This document shows positions 37,009-45,789 of a stretch of 64,000 bases of DNA, in pieces. Within the stretch, counting starts at the first letter, position 1. Every line of letters begins with the position of its first letter. Position numbers and translations under genes: made by a program. The DNA comes from Paraburkholderia sp. UYCP14C (lineage in GTDB: Bacteria; Pseudomonadota; Gammaproteobacteria; Burkholderiales; Burkholderiaceae): NCBI RefSeq assembly GCF_004197395.1, contig NZ_SELS01000046.1:1-64000 (forward strand). The letters run 5' to 3'. Below the pieces are notes generated by a model, which was not told the origin of the DNA, searched no databases, and saw only the letters and a list, made by a program, of their open reading frames with translations.

Positions 37009-37278
37009 ATGAACCTCAACCTCAAATCCCGCGCCAGCCTCGCCGCAGCAGCAGCCCTCATCGCCGTGGCCACCGCATCGGCCGCGAGTGTCGCCAACGC
37101 GGCGGGCGCCGAGCAGCCCGGACGCTGTTATGGCGTCAATTCGTGCAAGGGCCAAGGCCTCTGCGCGACCGCGAAGAACGATTGCAAGGGCCTCAACACG
37201 TGCAAGGGCAAGGGCGTGATCGTCAAGGCGGCTACCGAGTGCCGTGCGCTGGGCGGCACGTTGACGGAACCGAAGTAA
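37009..37278 (+). CDS. bufA1: bufferin-type RiPP precursor peptide, six-Cys
   Basis: 89 aa, start at MNLNLKSRAS with CTGGAG upstream. A signal peptide ends near residue 31 (ANA/AG). The mature part carries six Cys (40, 46, 52, 59, 65, 78), with the repeats CYGVNSCKGQG, CATAKNDCKG and NTCKGKG, typical of the bufferin class with CKG spacing. It is followed by the MNIO and DUF2063 genes and is the likely main substrate. A pyrimidine tract with a poly-T run lies 40 bp upstream. Confidence 0.88.
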   Translation: MNLNLKSRASLAAAAALIAVATASAASVANAAGAEQPGRCYGVNSCKGQGLCATAKNDCKGLNTCKGKGVIVKAATECRALGGTLTEPK

Positions 37279-37348
37279 TCCTGCGGGAGGGCCCGCCCTC
37301 AACGGGCGGGTCCAGCCGCAACCCGAACTCATTGGCGGAGTCCACACG

Positions 37349-38200
37349 ATGCCTGCATCCAACTCACCCTTCTTCGGCTACGGCCTCGGCCTGCGCAGGG
37401 AACACTATGGCGACTTCCTGGAAACGGCTGTGCCGGTCGATTTCGTCGAGGTCATTTCCGAGAACTTCATGGTCGCAGGCGGTCAGCCACGTGACATCCT
37501 GCGCCGGGTGCGCGAGCGGCATCCCGTCGCCTTGCACGGCGTGTCGATGTCGATTGGCTCGGCGGACGGCCTCGACCGCGACTATCTGCGGCGCCTGAAG
37601 GCACTCGTCGACGAGATCGATCCGCTGTTCGTCTCCGACCATTTGAGCTGGTCGCGCATCGGGCGCTTCAACTCACACGATCTGCTGCCTGTTCCCTACA
37701 CCGAGGAAGCGCTCGACGTGGTCTGCGCGCACATCTCGACAGCACAGGACGCATTGGGTCGCACCATGCTGATCGAGAATCCATCGAGCTATCTCGCCTT
37801 CGACGATGCACCCATGACCGAATGGGAGTTCATCGCGCGCATGACGAAGCGCACCGGCTGCGAGTTGCTGCTCGACGTGAACAACGTTTTCGTGAGCGCC
37901 ACGAATCACGGCTTCGATCCCATCGAATTTCTGGAAGGCATGCCGGCCGGGCGCGTGCGCCAGATTCATCTAGCGGGACATTCGCAGGGTGACGGACTGC
38001 TCATCGATACGCACGACAGTGCCGTGTGTGCCGATGTGTGGTCGCTCTATGCGAATGCGATCTCGCGGCTGGGACCGGTCGCGACGATGATCGAACGCGA
38101 TGCCGAGATTCCGCCGCTCGCCGACCTGCTCGCCGAACTGTCGCGTGCGCGGGCGCTCGGCTCGACGCACGCGCCATTGCACGTCGCGGAGGCCGCATGA
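37349..38200 (+). CDS. bufB: MNIO-family (DUF692) multinuclear iron oxidative enzyme, bufferin maturase
   Basis: 283 aa, TIM-barrel. Candidate metal ligands are all in place: His63, His98 (SDHLSW), Glu143 (ENPSSY), Asp176/Asn178 (DVNNVF), His207 and His211 (HLAGH), Asp220 and His222 (DTHD). Enzymes of this group install thiooxazole or related modifications on Cys of the neighbouring precursors. It overlaps the next gene by 4 bp (ATGA), so enzyme and partner are made together. Confidence 0.9.
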   Translation: MPASNSPFFGYGLGLRREHYGDFLETAVPVDFVEVISENFMVAGGQPRDILRRVRERHPVALHGVSMSIGSADGLDRDYLRRLKALVDEIDPLFVSDHLSWSRIGRFNSHDLLPVPYTEEALDVVCAHISTAQDALGRTMLIENPSSYLAFDDAPMTEWEFIARMTKRTGCELLLDVNNVFVSATNHGFDPIEFLEGMPAGRVRQIHLAGHSQGDGLLIDTHDSAVCADVWSLYANAISRLGPVATMIERDAEIPPLADLLAELSRARALGSTHAPLHVAEAA

Positions 38201-38961
38201 GACTCGCCGAGTGGCAGCAGAATTTTCAGGCCTGGCTCGCGGACGGCTCGGACGACGCGGCGCGCCGCCTTGGCGACCCGGCTGCGCGGGGGCTCGCGGT
38301 GTATCAAAACAATTACCGCAGTCAGCTTGTCGACTGCCTGCAGCAGTCGTTCGCACAGGTGCGCAAATGGATGGGCGACGAAGCCTTCCTGCACGCAGCG
38401 CTCACGCACATCAATCGTCATCCTCCGCATGCGTGGACGCTCGATGCTTACCCGCACGCGTTTGGCGAAACGCTCGCTTTGCTCTACCCGGACAACCCCG
38501 ATCTGCATGAACTCGCGTGGCTCGAGCGCGCGCTCGACGAAGCGTTCGTCGAGCAGGACGCCGCCTGCGTTCCCGCCTCGACGCTCGCGGCAATCGACTG
38601 GGAATCCGCCAGCCTGCATTTCACGCCATCGCTCAGGGTCCACGCCGCCACGACCAACGCGGACGATATCTGGACCGCGCTGTGCGAGGGAGCATCGCCG
38701 CCCGAGGGTGAGATGCTTGCCGATCCCGGCGGCTTGCTCGTCTGGCGCCGCGGCTTGACGTGCAGCCTCAAGCGCGTGGATGGCGTCGAATACGAGGCCT
38801 TGCTGCACGCGCTGCGCAATCGCAGCTTCGCGTCGCTTTGCGACAAGCTCGCTGCACGCCTCGGCGAGGTAGACGGCATCGAACGGGCCGGTGCGCTGCT
38901 CGCCACCTGGTTCGCGAGCGAACTCATTACCGGCGTCGAACAGAACCAACTCGATGTTTGA
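38197..38961 (+). CDS. bufC: DUF2063-family partner protein of the MNIO enzyme
   Basis: 254 aa. The N-terminal DUF2063 domain is clear (LAVYQNNYRSQLVDCLQQSF, WMGDEAFLHAAL, HPPHAWTLDAYPHAF), the C-terminal half looks like the recognition part found in this family. It forms a complex with DUF692 enzymes and probably holds the precursor peptide. The ATG overlaps the TGA of bufB. Confidence 0.88.
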   Translation: MRLAEWQQNFQAWLADGSDDAARRLGDPAARGLAVYQNNYRSQLVDCLQQSFAQVRKWMGDEAFLHAALTHINRHPPHAWTLDAYPHAFGETLALLYPDNPDLHELAWLERALDEAFVEQDAACVPASTLAAIDWESASLHFTPSLRVHAATTNADDIWTALCEGASPPEGEMLADPGGLLVWRRGLTCSLKRVDGVEYEALLHALRNRSFASLCDKLAARLGEVDGIERAGALLATWFASELITGVEQNQLDV

Positions 38962-39020
38962 TTTTGTTCAGGCTATCTAACTTTTACGCGCTGGAATCAT
39001 TGCGGCGCATGGAGATGATC

Positions 39021-40355
39021 ATGACCACCACTCTGCCCAATCCCGTTTCAAACCGTACCCCTGTGCAGCGTCTGCACGTCGCGTCGTACACCGACGGCCT
39101 GCTCGGCCCCAGCCAACCCATGCTGGGCCCGCTCGCCGACGGTGGCACGCTGATCGCCGGCACGCCGCCGGGCTGCTGGGGACCGATGATCACGCCGGCA
39201 TTTCAGGGCGGTCATGAAGTGACCCAGCCGGTCGCCATTGCCGGCGCGGAAGTGGGCGACGCCGTCGCGCTGAAAATCGAGCGCATGCGCGTCACATCGC
39301 TGGCGACGTCTTCCGGCGTCATGCAGTTCGTGGAGGGCCGCTACCACGGCGATCCGTTCGTCGCCAAGTTCTGCCCGACGTGCGGCACGGAACATCCCGC
39401 GAGTCACCTCGAAGGCATTGGTGCGGACGCGGTTCGCTGCGATCACTGCGGTGCGGAGGCCAACGCGTTTCGCTTCAGGCACGGCTATGTGATCGTGTTC
39501 GATCACGAAAACCAGGTCAGCCTCACCGTCAACCAGAGCGTGGCGGATCGCCTGGCAGCCAATGCCTCGCAAATGTCGGCACTCCCCGAGCTTGCGGCCC
39601 AGCACTCCATCCTCTCGCTCGCGCGCGCCGACATGCCGGGCGTGGCGGCCCACATGCGCCCCTTCCTTGGCAACATCGGCACGACGCCATCCCACGACCT
39701 ACCCGATTCGCACAACTGCGCCGATTTCGGTCAGTATCTGGTTGGCGCACCGCACCGTTACGCGATGAGCGAAGAGGTGCTCCACGCCGCGAAAACCGAC
39801 GGCCACATGGACACCAATTCGGTGCGCGAGGGATGTATCGTGATCTGCCCGGTCAAGATTCCGGGCGCCGGCGTCTATCTCGGCGACATGCATGCGCAGC
39901 AGGGCAACGGCGAAATCGCGGGGCATGCCACTGATGTCTCGGGCGAGACGCAGTTGAGCGTCGAGGTGATCAAGCGACTGACGCTCGACGGGCCGATCCT
40001 GCTGCAAAACGTCGAAGACCTCCCGCCCATGGCGCGCCCCATGAGCGCCGCGCAACGCCGTCACGTCGCGGAACTAGGCGCGCGTTGGGGGCAGCACGAG
40101 GTCGAGCAAAGCGGGCCGGTCACCTTCATCGGCAGTGGCGTCAATCTCAACGAAGCCACCGAAAACGGCTTGCGCCGCGCGGCGTCCGTAACAGGGTTGT
40201 CGTACGAAGAAGTGCTCAACCGCGCAACCATCACCGGGTCGATTGAAATCAGCCGCCTGCCGGGCACGGTGCGTGTCACCATCCTGTGCCCGCTGGCGAT
40301 TCTCGACCGGATCGGGATCGGCCACCTGGTGCGCGAGAAGTATCAGCTTTCGTAG
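39021..40355 (+). CDS. acetamidase/formamidase family protein with inserted zinc ribbon
   Basis: 444 aa from MTTTLPNPV, GGAG 6 nt upstream; earlier in-frame ATGs at 39009 and 39015 are less likely. The FmdA/AmdA fold is supported by PPGCWGPMITPAF, the HNCADFGQYL segment and the LGDMHAQQGNGEIAGHA block with the catalytic/metal His. A CPTCG...CDHCG pair (about residues 118-147) forms a zinc ribbon inserted in the domain, as in a subset of the family. Hydrolyses a small amide to acid and ammonia; true substrate unknown. Confidence 0.88.
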   Translation: MTTTLPNPVSNRTPVQRLHVASYTDGLLGPSQPMLGPLADGGTLIAGTPPGCWGPMITPAFQGGHEVTQPVAIAGAEVGDAVALKIERMRVTSLATSSGVMQFVEGRYHGDPFVAKFCPTCGTEHPASHLEGIGADAVRCDHCGAEANAFRFRHGYVIVFDHENQVSLTVNQSVADRLAANASQMSALPELAAQHSILSLARADMPGVAAHMRPFLGNIGTTPSHDLPDSHNCADFGQYLVGAPHRYAMSEEVLHAAKTDGHMDTNSVREGCIVICPVKIPGAGVYLGDMHAQQGNGEIAGHATDVSGETQLSVEVIKRLTLDGPILLQNVEDLPPMARPMSAAQRRHVAELGARWGQHEVEQSGPVTFIGSGVNLNEATENGLRRAASVTGLSYEEVLNRATITGSIEISRLPGTVRVTILCPLAILDRIGIGHLVREKYQLS

Positions 40356-40460
40356 GCGCGCGCCATCAATGGTCAACGGGTTCAGAGGTTCCAGGTGCCC
40401 GAGGAACCATATCGACTAACCACGCTCGCAACTCCAAGCGATGCCCCCGCCGGTGCCGGG

Positions 40461-40974
40461 TCATGCTCGGGATTCGCAATCGCGGCGCAGCGCCGCGATC
40501 TGCGAACGCACATAACTGAGGTGTTCGCGCAGCGCGTAGAAGTGCTCGGCGTAGGCGAGCGGCATCTGAAGCTTGTTGAGATCTTTTTCGATCGCATCGA
40601 GCTTCTCGGCGCAGCTGGCATAGTTCTGTTCAGACGGATCGTCGAGCACGCTGCGCTCGAGTGCGGTCAGTTCGCCGTAGCGCCGGTAGAAGTGCGACTT
40701 GACGCGCCACGCGTACAGCGGCGGCACAAAGCGCACGGCCGGTATCAGCACGACGACGATCGGCACGACCAACACAAGGAGGCCCCGAGGAAATTGTCAG
40801 GGTACTGGGTGGTGCGGGCTGGATCACGCGGATGGCCACCCAGATCAGCACGGCGCCAACAATCACCAGGATGCTGACGGAGACGGTCAGGTCGAGCCAC
40901 GAGACGACGACGTGATAGGCGGAGTGACGGGATCGGGGCTCATCCGGGTTAGCCTGGTTCGGAAGCACGTTCAT
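40461..40974 (-). pseudogene. TAXI-family TRAP transporter solute-binding protein, internally deleted
   Basis: The left part on the minus strand reads VVVSWLDLTVSVSILV...VIQPAPPSTLTISSGP, the usual N-terminal anchor and start of a TAXI protein. At about 40785-40795 the sequence jumps, in another frame, to LVVPIVVVLIPAVRFVPPLYAWRVKSH, the C-terminal part. The middle binding domain, about 300 residues, is missing and the frame is shifted, so the gene is dead. The join falls at TCCTCGGGGCC / TCCTTGTG. Confidence 0.8.
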
Positions 40975-41374
40975 CCCCTCATCGAAGCCAATCCCGACAA
41001 ACTGCCAGCTCATGGAAGCAGCCAGCGCAGCAGGATTCGCGGTAGTTGCCCGATCAAACCCCATTCCACTTAGGGAGCAGGCACGGCGTTCCCCGAGCGT
41101 AGCCCTGAATCCGATCCCGGGTTGGTCGTTATAGAGTTTCCAGGTTGTCTGCAGCTTGGGCTCGATCTTCCGCTTGAGCTTCGCTTCTTCCAGAATAGGC
41201 TGCCCCACGAGCTCACAGAAATTGTCGCGGGGCAGGAATAGTTTCGCGCTGGCCGCCAACTACGGGCGCAGCGGCACCTTGAGCGCCGGCTGATACTCTT
41301 GCGCGAGCTTCACTATCACAAGGCGCGGTTCTGCCTCCTCGCCGAAAAGCCCGCCGTCTACTTGTCGTTCAGTA
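40975..41374. other. 400-bp stretch upstream of the TAXI remnant, gene remnants suspected
   Basis: A minus-strand frame (41260-41463) ends in VKLAQEYQPALKVPLRP and another starts MAASAKLFLPRDN (to 40975) with IEPKLQTTWKLYNDQPGIGF. Both look coding-like but I recognise neither; they are probably fragments of one or two decayed genes. Confidence 0.3.
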
Positions 41375-42430
41375 TCAGCCGAGCGCACGCCCGTGGAGCG
41401 TGGCGGCGTCATCAGAGCGGGGTCCCTCCTTCGCGTCGATTGCCGAGTTGTAACGCGGCGCAAGCCCGAGATGATCGAGCAAGCGCCCGAACTCGCCGAG
41501 CCGGCGCTTCACGTAGGCAGGCACCTCGATATCCGCGTAATCGTAGAAGCCGTTGCCGTTGCGAATGCCGTCGAGTCCCTGTTCCATATTCCGGGTGACG
41601 ATCCCGGCCGGCTCGAAGCGCGGCCCGATCGCATTGGCGAGATAGCGCGACGCGTAGTAAAGAATGTCGCAGCCTCCCCAGTCGATGAACTCGAGCAACC
41701 CGAGGACCGAGAAGCGCAGCCCGAACCCCGTGCGCACTGCCGTGTCGATGTCTTGCGCGCTCGCCACGCCTTCCTCCACCATGCGCGCTGCCTCGTTCAT
41801 CACGAGCGCCTGAATGCGCGGCACGATGTATCCGGCCGACGGCGAGCACTCGACGGGTGCCTTGCCGGCGCGACGCAACAGATCCTTGAGCCGCGCGACG
41901 ACCTCGTCGTCCGTCATTTCGCTGCGGCTGATCTCGACGAGCGGCATCAGATGCGCGGGATTCAGCCAGTGCGCGTTGATGAAACGCCGCGGATGCGTAA
42001 CGGCCCGCTGCAAATCGGTGACGAGAAACGTAGAGGTCGTCGACGCGATCGTCGCCGCGCTGCCGATTCGCGCGCAAAGCCAGGCGAACGCCTCCTGCTT
42101 CGCTTCCATCACCTCGGGCACTGCCTCGAAGACGACCTCGCAGCTGGTCAGCACTGCTTCGGCGCCTCTGCGATCGAGCACTTCGATACGCGCCAGCGTG
42201 TCGGCGGCCTGTCCGGCATCGATACGCCCGAAATCGACGAGGGCCTGCAACTGCCGGTCGATCTCGCCGAGCGCGGCCGTCGCGAATGCGGCGCGCGCGG
42301 CAGCGTCGCGTTCCTTGAAGTCGATCAGCGTCACCCGCAAGCCGGCGAACGCGAAGGCGAGCGCGATGCCCTGCCCCATGCGTCCGGCGCCGAGCACATG
42401 TACGTGCCTTACCTGAGGGGCACTCATCAT
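41375..42430 (-). CDS. 3-hydroxyacyl-CoA dehydrogenase-like protein (NAD-binding, single-domain set)
   Basis: 351 aa. NAD-binding GAGRMGQGIALAF at the start and the catalytic His region AHWLNPAHLMPLVEI, which belongs to the branch with carnitine/gulonate and short-chain hydroxyacid dehydrogenases. The C-terminal domain shows AGYIVPRIQALVMNEAARM and LEFIDWGGCDILYY. It overlaps the upstream gene by 4 bp (ATGA). Expected to oxidise a beta-hydroxy acid or its CoA ester. Exact substrate unknown. Confidence 0.88.
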   Translation of the reverse strand: MMSAPQVRHVHVLGAGRMGQGIALAFAFAGLRVTLIDFKERDAAARAAFATAALGEIDRQLQALVDFGRIDAGQAADTLARIEVLDRRGAEAVLTSCEVVFEAVPEVMEAKQEAFAWLCARIGSAATIASTTSTFLVTDLQRAVTHPRRFINAHWLNPAHLMPLVEISRSEMTDDEVVARLKDLLRRAGKAPVECSPSAGYIVPRIQALVMNEAARMVEEGVASAQDIDTAVRTGFGLRFSVLGLLEFIDWGGCDILYYASRYLANAIGPRFEPAGIVTRNMEQGLDGIRNGNGFYDYADIEVPAYVKRRLGEFGRLLDHLGLAPRYNSAIDAKEGPRSDDAATLHGRALG

Positions 42431-43530
42431 GCGAGTCCCCGGGTCAGCAATTCACGCATGGCCTCGCGCGAAAGAGAAGCGAGCCCGAGGTTTTCGAGCG
42501 TGCGGCCCTCGCGATACAGATCGCGATCCGACACCGCGCTCGCAATGCTCAGCAGGCCTTGAGCGACCGGCGTCGGCACGCCGGCCCAGCGTCCAACCGA
42601 CACGATCAACGACAGACCGAGCCGGGTGTCCTCGAGCATGTAGCGATGTGACTTCAGGTCGATCTTCTCGCGCCAGTCGCCGCTGTCCGTCAGCTTGCCG
42701 TGCGCGCCGCGCCCATACATCCATTCATCGCCATCGCTCGCGTAGTGGTCGGCCAGCGGAAAATGCGGCGCGCCGTATCCAAGCGCTTCACGCACGGCGA
42801 TGCGCTCCGCGTCGAGTGCATTCGTCACTCGACGAATCGACGCTTGCGTACCTTCGTTGTGAATGTCCCAAGCTTCGAAATGTTCGAGCGGTCCCGCGTT
42901 CATCATGATGAGCGGCGGATGGATCACCGGACCCGCATTCATCAACGCGCCGCTTAGCGCATCTTCGATCGGCTCGACGCTCGGATAGCCTTCCCTCAGT
43001 ACCGGAAACGCCCAGTCTGCCGCAGCGGCGGGCAGCACACCGGTGGGCAGGCGCGTCGCATAAGCGCTGATCACCACGTCGTTTTCGCCATGGCGACGCA
43101 CCAGATACGGCAACGTGCCGGTTTCCGCGAACGCCACTCGCGCACGGTTGCCCGCGTCGGCCATCGCCTTCGCGAACACGTAGCTGCCGAATGTGCCGGG
43201 TGGCAGATAGACCACCTGTCCATCCATGAGCAGCGGTGCGAGCTGCTGCGCGAGCGATTCGTGTGTCGTCGACGGTAACGGAATCACGATCAGTCGGGCG
43301 TCGCGCACTGCGATGCCAAGCTCGTCGACGAGGCGGATCGCACCACGCGCGTCGCCCACCGGCACGCGCCGCGTGCCGCGCCAGTCCTTCACGTTAAGCT
43401 CGCCGAGTTCGCGCAGACGCGCAGATGCGACCGCATCGCGCCGCCACCATGTGACGTCATGGCCTTTTTCCAGCATGTCGATGGCCGCTGCGAAACAGCC
43501 GTGCCCGCCGCCCAGTACGCTTACCTTCAT
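42427..43530 (-). CDS. opine-dehydrogenase-family protein
   Basis: 367 aa. NAD(P)-binding GGGHGCFAAAIDMLEKG at the N-terminus, the middle region YLPPGTFGSYVFAKAM and the second domain with MMNAGPLEHFE and the conserved His/Asp pair (LADHYASDGDEWMYG) of octopine/nopaline-type dehydrogenases. It reduces or oxidises a C-N bond between an amino acid and a keto acid; in catabolic direction it would split an opine-like compound. First gene of the operon with the hydroxyacyl-CoA-dehydrogenase-like gene; its promoter faces the AraC gene. Confidence 0.85.
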   Translation of the reverse strand: MKVSVLGGGHGCFAAAIDMLEKGHDVTWWRRDAVASARLRELGELNVKDWRGTRRVPVGDARGAIRLVDELGIAVRDARLIVIPLPSTTHESLAQQLAPLLMDGQVVYLPPGTFGSYVFAKAMADAGNRARVAFAETGTLPYLVRRHGENDVVISAYATRLPTGVLPAAAADWAFPVLREGYPSVEPIEDALSGALMNAGPVIHPPLIMMNAGPLEHFEAWDIHNEGTQASIRRVTNALDAERIAVREALGYGAPHFPLADHYASDGDEWMYGRGAHGKLTDSGDWREKIDLKSHRYMLEDTRLGLSLIVSVGRWAGVPTPVAQGLLSIASAVSDRDLYREGRTLENLGLASLSREAMRELLTRGLA

Positions 43531-43757
43531 TGTCCGCCTCCTTGTGCAATAGCTTCGAGATTAAGGGGGATAGCCGGGCACCGCACTTCAACACGCGCAA
43601 GCGCTGTTCAACTCCGGCAAAGCAATCGCAACAGGCATGTTTGCGACATGTGTCCGTTGCGCCGTGTATGAGGGTCAATCCTTCCTTGCGCGGATATTTT
43701 GGCCGTCGGATCATATACGCGAGGCTTCGCTGCCGCTTTTCCCGAGGCGATAGAACA

Positions 43758-44750
43758 ATGGAAATTTCGATTCCGCGCAAACACAGCAATCGGCTCGTCG
43801 CATCGCGCGCGCGTGAGGACGTACAACGCGAAGTGGCGAAGCTGCTCTGCGAGCACCGCATGGAGGTGTCGGGCCAGGAACCGTTGAATGCCGAGCTGTA
43901 TGGCGTCGCGATGCATCGCGCGAGCCTGCTCGAACTATGCTACGGGCGCGCGACCCACATCGACGCCGGCGAACTCGACGATCACTTTCTGTTTCGCTCG
44001 ACCCTCGCCGGTCACTGCGAGCTGCAATCGGGCCATCAGCGCGTGTCGTTGTCGGCGGGCAGCCTCAGCGTGTCGTCGCCGTCGCGCGCGAGCCGCATCA
44101 GCACCGACACGGCCTGCCGCAGCCTGCTGCTGCGCATCGACCGGGCCGCGCTCGAAATCAGGCTCGCCGAAATGCTGGATAGCTCGCTGCGTCGCCCGCT
44201 CGTATTCGATCTCGAAGTCGGCCGCGCGCACAGCGGCGCCGCCGCGTTTCATTCGACGTTGCGCTATCTGTGCAACCTGTGCGAGCAGATCGACGTGAGT
44301 GCGCGTGACAGCCTGCTTGGTCCCGAACTCACGCAGTGGCTCGTCACGCTGCTGCTGCTGCAATTGCCGCACTCCTATAGCAACACGCTCGCGCGCGGCG
44401 CGAAGCCGCCTCTGCCGGCGCACGTCAAACGGGCGCGCGAATATATCGATGCGCATCTCGGCGAAACGCTGTCCGTCGCGACGCTCGCGCAGGCGGCGGG
44501 CGTATCGCCGCGCACGTTGCAAAACGGCTTCAGCCAGTTTCTCGATGTATCGCCCGCGGAATACATCCGCGAGCGGCGCATTGAAGCCGTGCATCGCGCG
44601 CTGAAGCAAGACCCGCAGCGTAGCGTCACCGACGTGTTGCTCGAGCATGGCGTGCATAGCTTCGGCCACTTTGCAAAAGCGTACGCGCGTCGCTATGGCC
44701 ATCCGCCCTCGGCGACCGCGAAGCACGGCACGTTACGGGCGTTTTCATGA
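43758..44750 (+). CDS. AraC-family regulator (XylS/AndR-like)
   Basis: 330 aa from the ATG at MEISIPRKH. The N-terminal effector domain resembles the AraC_binding_2 group of XylS-like regulators (RATHIDAGELDDHF, LSAGSLSVSSPSRAS). The C-terminal double HTH is complete: LSVATLAQAAGVSPRTLQNGF and SVTDVLLEHGVHSFGHFAKAY. It is divergent from the opine-dehydrogenase operon and overlaps the next regulator gene. It may also be considered for the 21-bp elements 9-20 kb away, which is speculation. Confidence 0.9.
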   Translation: MEISIPRKHSNRLVASRAREDVQREVAKLLCEHRMEVSGQEPLNAELYGVAMHRASLLELCYGRATHIDAGELDDHFLFRSTLAGHCELQSGHQRVSLSAGSLSVSSPSRASRISTDTACRSLLLRIDRAALEIRLAEMLDSSLRRPLVFDLEVGRAHSGAAAFHSTLRYLCNLCEQIDVSARDSLLGPELTQWLVTLLLLQLPHSYSNTLARGAKPPLPAHVKRAREYIDAHLGETLSVATLAQAAGVSPRTLQNGFSQFLDVSPAEYIRERRIEAVHRALKQDPQRSVTDVLLEHGVHSFGHFAKAYARRYGHPPSATAKHGTLRAFS

Positions 44751-45772
44751 ACGGCACCAACGACTTCCTGGCGCGGCCGGGTGACGAACCCGACGGCGCG
44801 TTGCGCGTACAGGACCTCGACCTCAATCTGCTGAAGACCTTCAACGCGGTGTACGTCGAGAAGCATGTGGGGCGTGCCGCGCTGCGGCTCGGCATTACCC
44901 AGCCGTCGGTCAGTCATGCGCTGGGCCGTCTGCGTCTGCTGTTTCGCGACGCGCTGTTCGTGCGCACCGGCGGCGGCGTCGAACCGACACCGCGTGCGCA
45001 GCGTCTCGCGGCGTCGATCGACCGCTCGCTGTCTATCCTGCAAGCGGTGCTCGACGAAGGCGCGCAGTTTCTTCCGGCCACTTCGCGCCGCACCTTCCGC
45101 CTATACATGAGCGATTTCGCGGAGAGCGCGTTTTTGCCGACGCTGTTGCGCGAGCTCGACGAGCGCGCGCCCAGCGTCGTGATCGAAACGCTGCAGATCG
45201 ACGAAAGTCAGTTCAACGGTGCGATCGAATCGGGGCGTATCGACTTCGCACTCGGTAATTTTTCGCAGGCGTTCAGCCACTTTCATCGCTGCGAACTGCT
45301 GCAGGAGCGCTACGTGCTGATGATGCCGCGCCGCGTCGCAGAGCATTACGCACTGACCGATCAATTCGTGCTCGACGCGACGGCGCCGCCCGGATTGCAG
45401 TTCATCTCGGTCAGCTCGCACCCGCAAGCGACGGCGCTGCTCGAGCAGCACGGACTCACGTCGCGGGTGCGGGTGGCCGTACCAAACTTCATGGTGGTGC
45501 CCGCCATACTTTATCGCTGCGACTACGCACTGATCTTGCCGCGAACCGTAGCACGCGCATTTGCGCCGCTCGGCGAAATGGCCGCGTTCGAAATTGCCAA
45601 TGCGTCGACCTGGCCGGTCAGCGCGTACTGGCATCGACGCTTCGACGCGGAGCCGGGCCACCGCTGGCTACGCGCGTTGCTGATGGAACTGTTCCGGATC
45701 GGTGCGCGCGAACCCCACGACAGCTGGCTCGCGATCCCGCCTAATTTGCGCTCGCCCGCGTTCAGAACGTGA
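44747..45772 (+). CDS. LysR-family regulator, coupled to the AraC gene
   Basis: 341 aa. HTH in LNLLKTFNAVYVEKHV and ITQPSVSHALGRLR, followed by the NodD/NahR-type effector domain (FRLYMSDFAESAFLPTLL). The ATG overlaps the TGA of the AraC gene (ATGA), an uncommon pairing of two different activator families in one operon. Ends 17 bp from the convergent porin gene. Confidence 0.88.
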   Translation: MNGTNDFLARPGDEPDGALRVQDLDLNLLKTFNAVYVEKHVGRAALRLGITQPSVSHALGRLRLLFRDALFVRTGGGVEPTPRAQRLAASIDRSLSILQAVLDEGAQFLPATSRRTFRLYMSDFAESAFLPTLLRELDERAPSVVIETLQIDESQFNGAIESGRIDFALGNFSQAFSHFHRCELLQERYVLMMPRRVAEHYALTDQFVLDATAPPGLQFISVSSHPQATALLEQHGLTSRVRVAVPNFMVVPAILYRCDYALILPRTVARAFAPLGEMAAFEIANASTWPVSAYWHRRFDAEPGHRWLRALLMELFRIGAREPHDSWLAIPPNLRSPAFRT

Positions 45773-45789
45773 GCGCGGGCTCACCTCGA

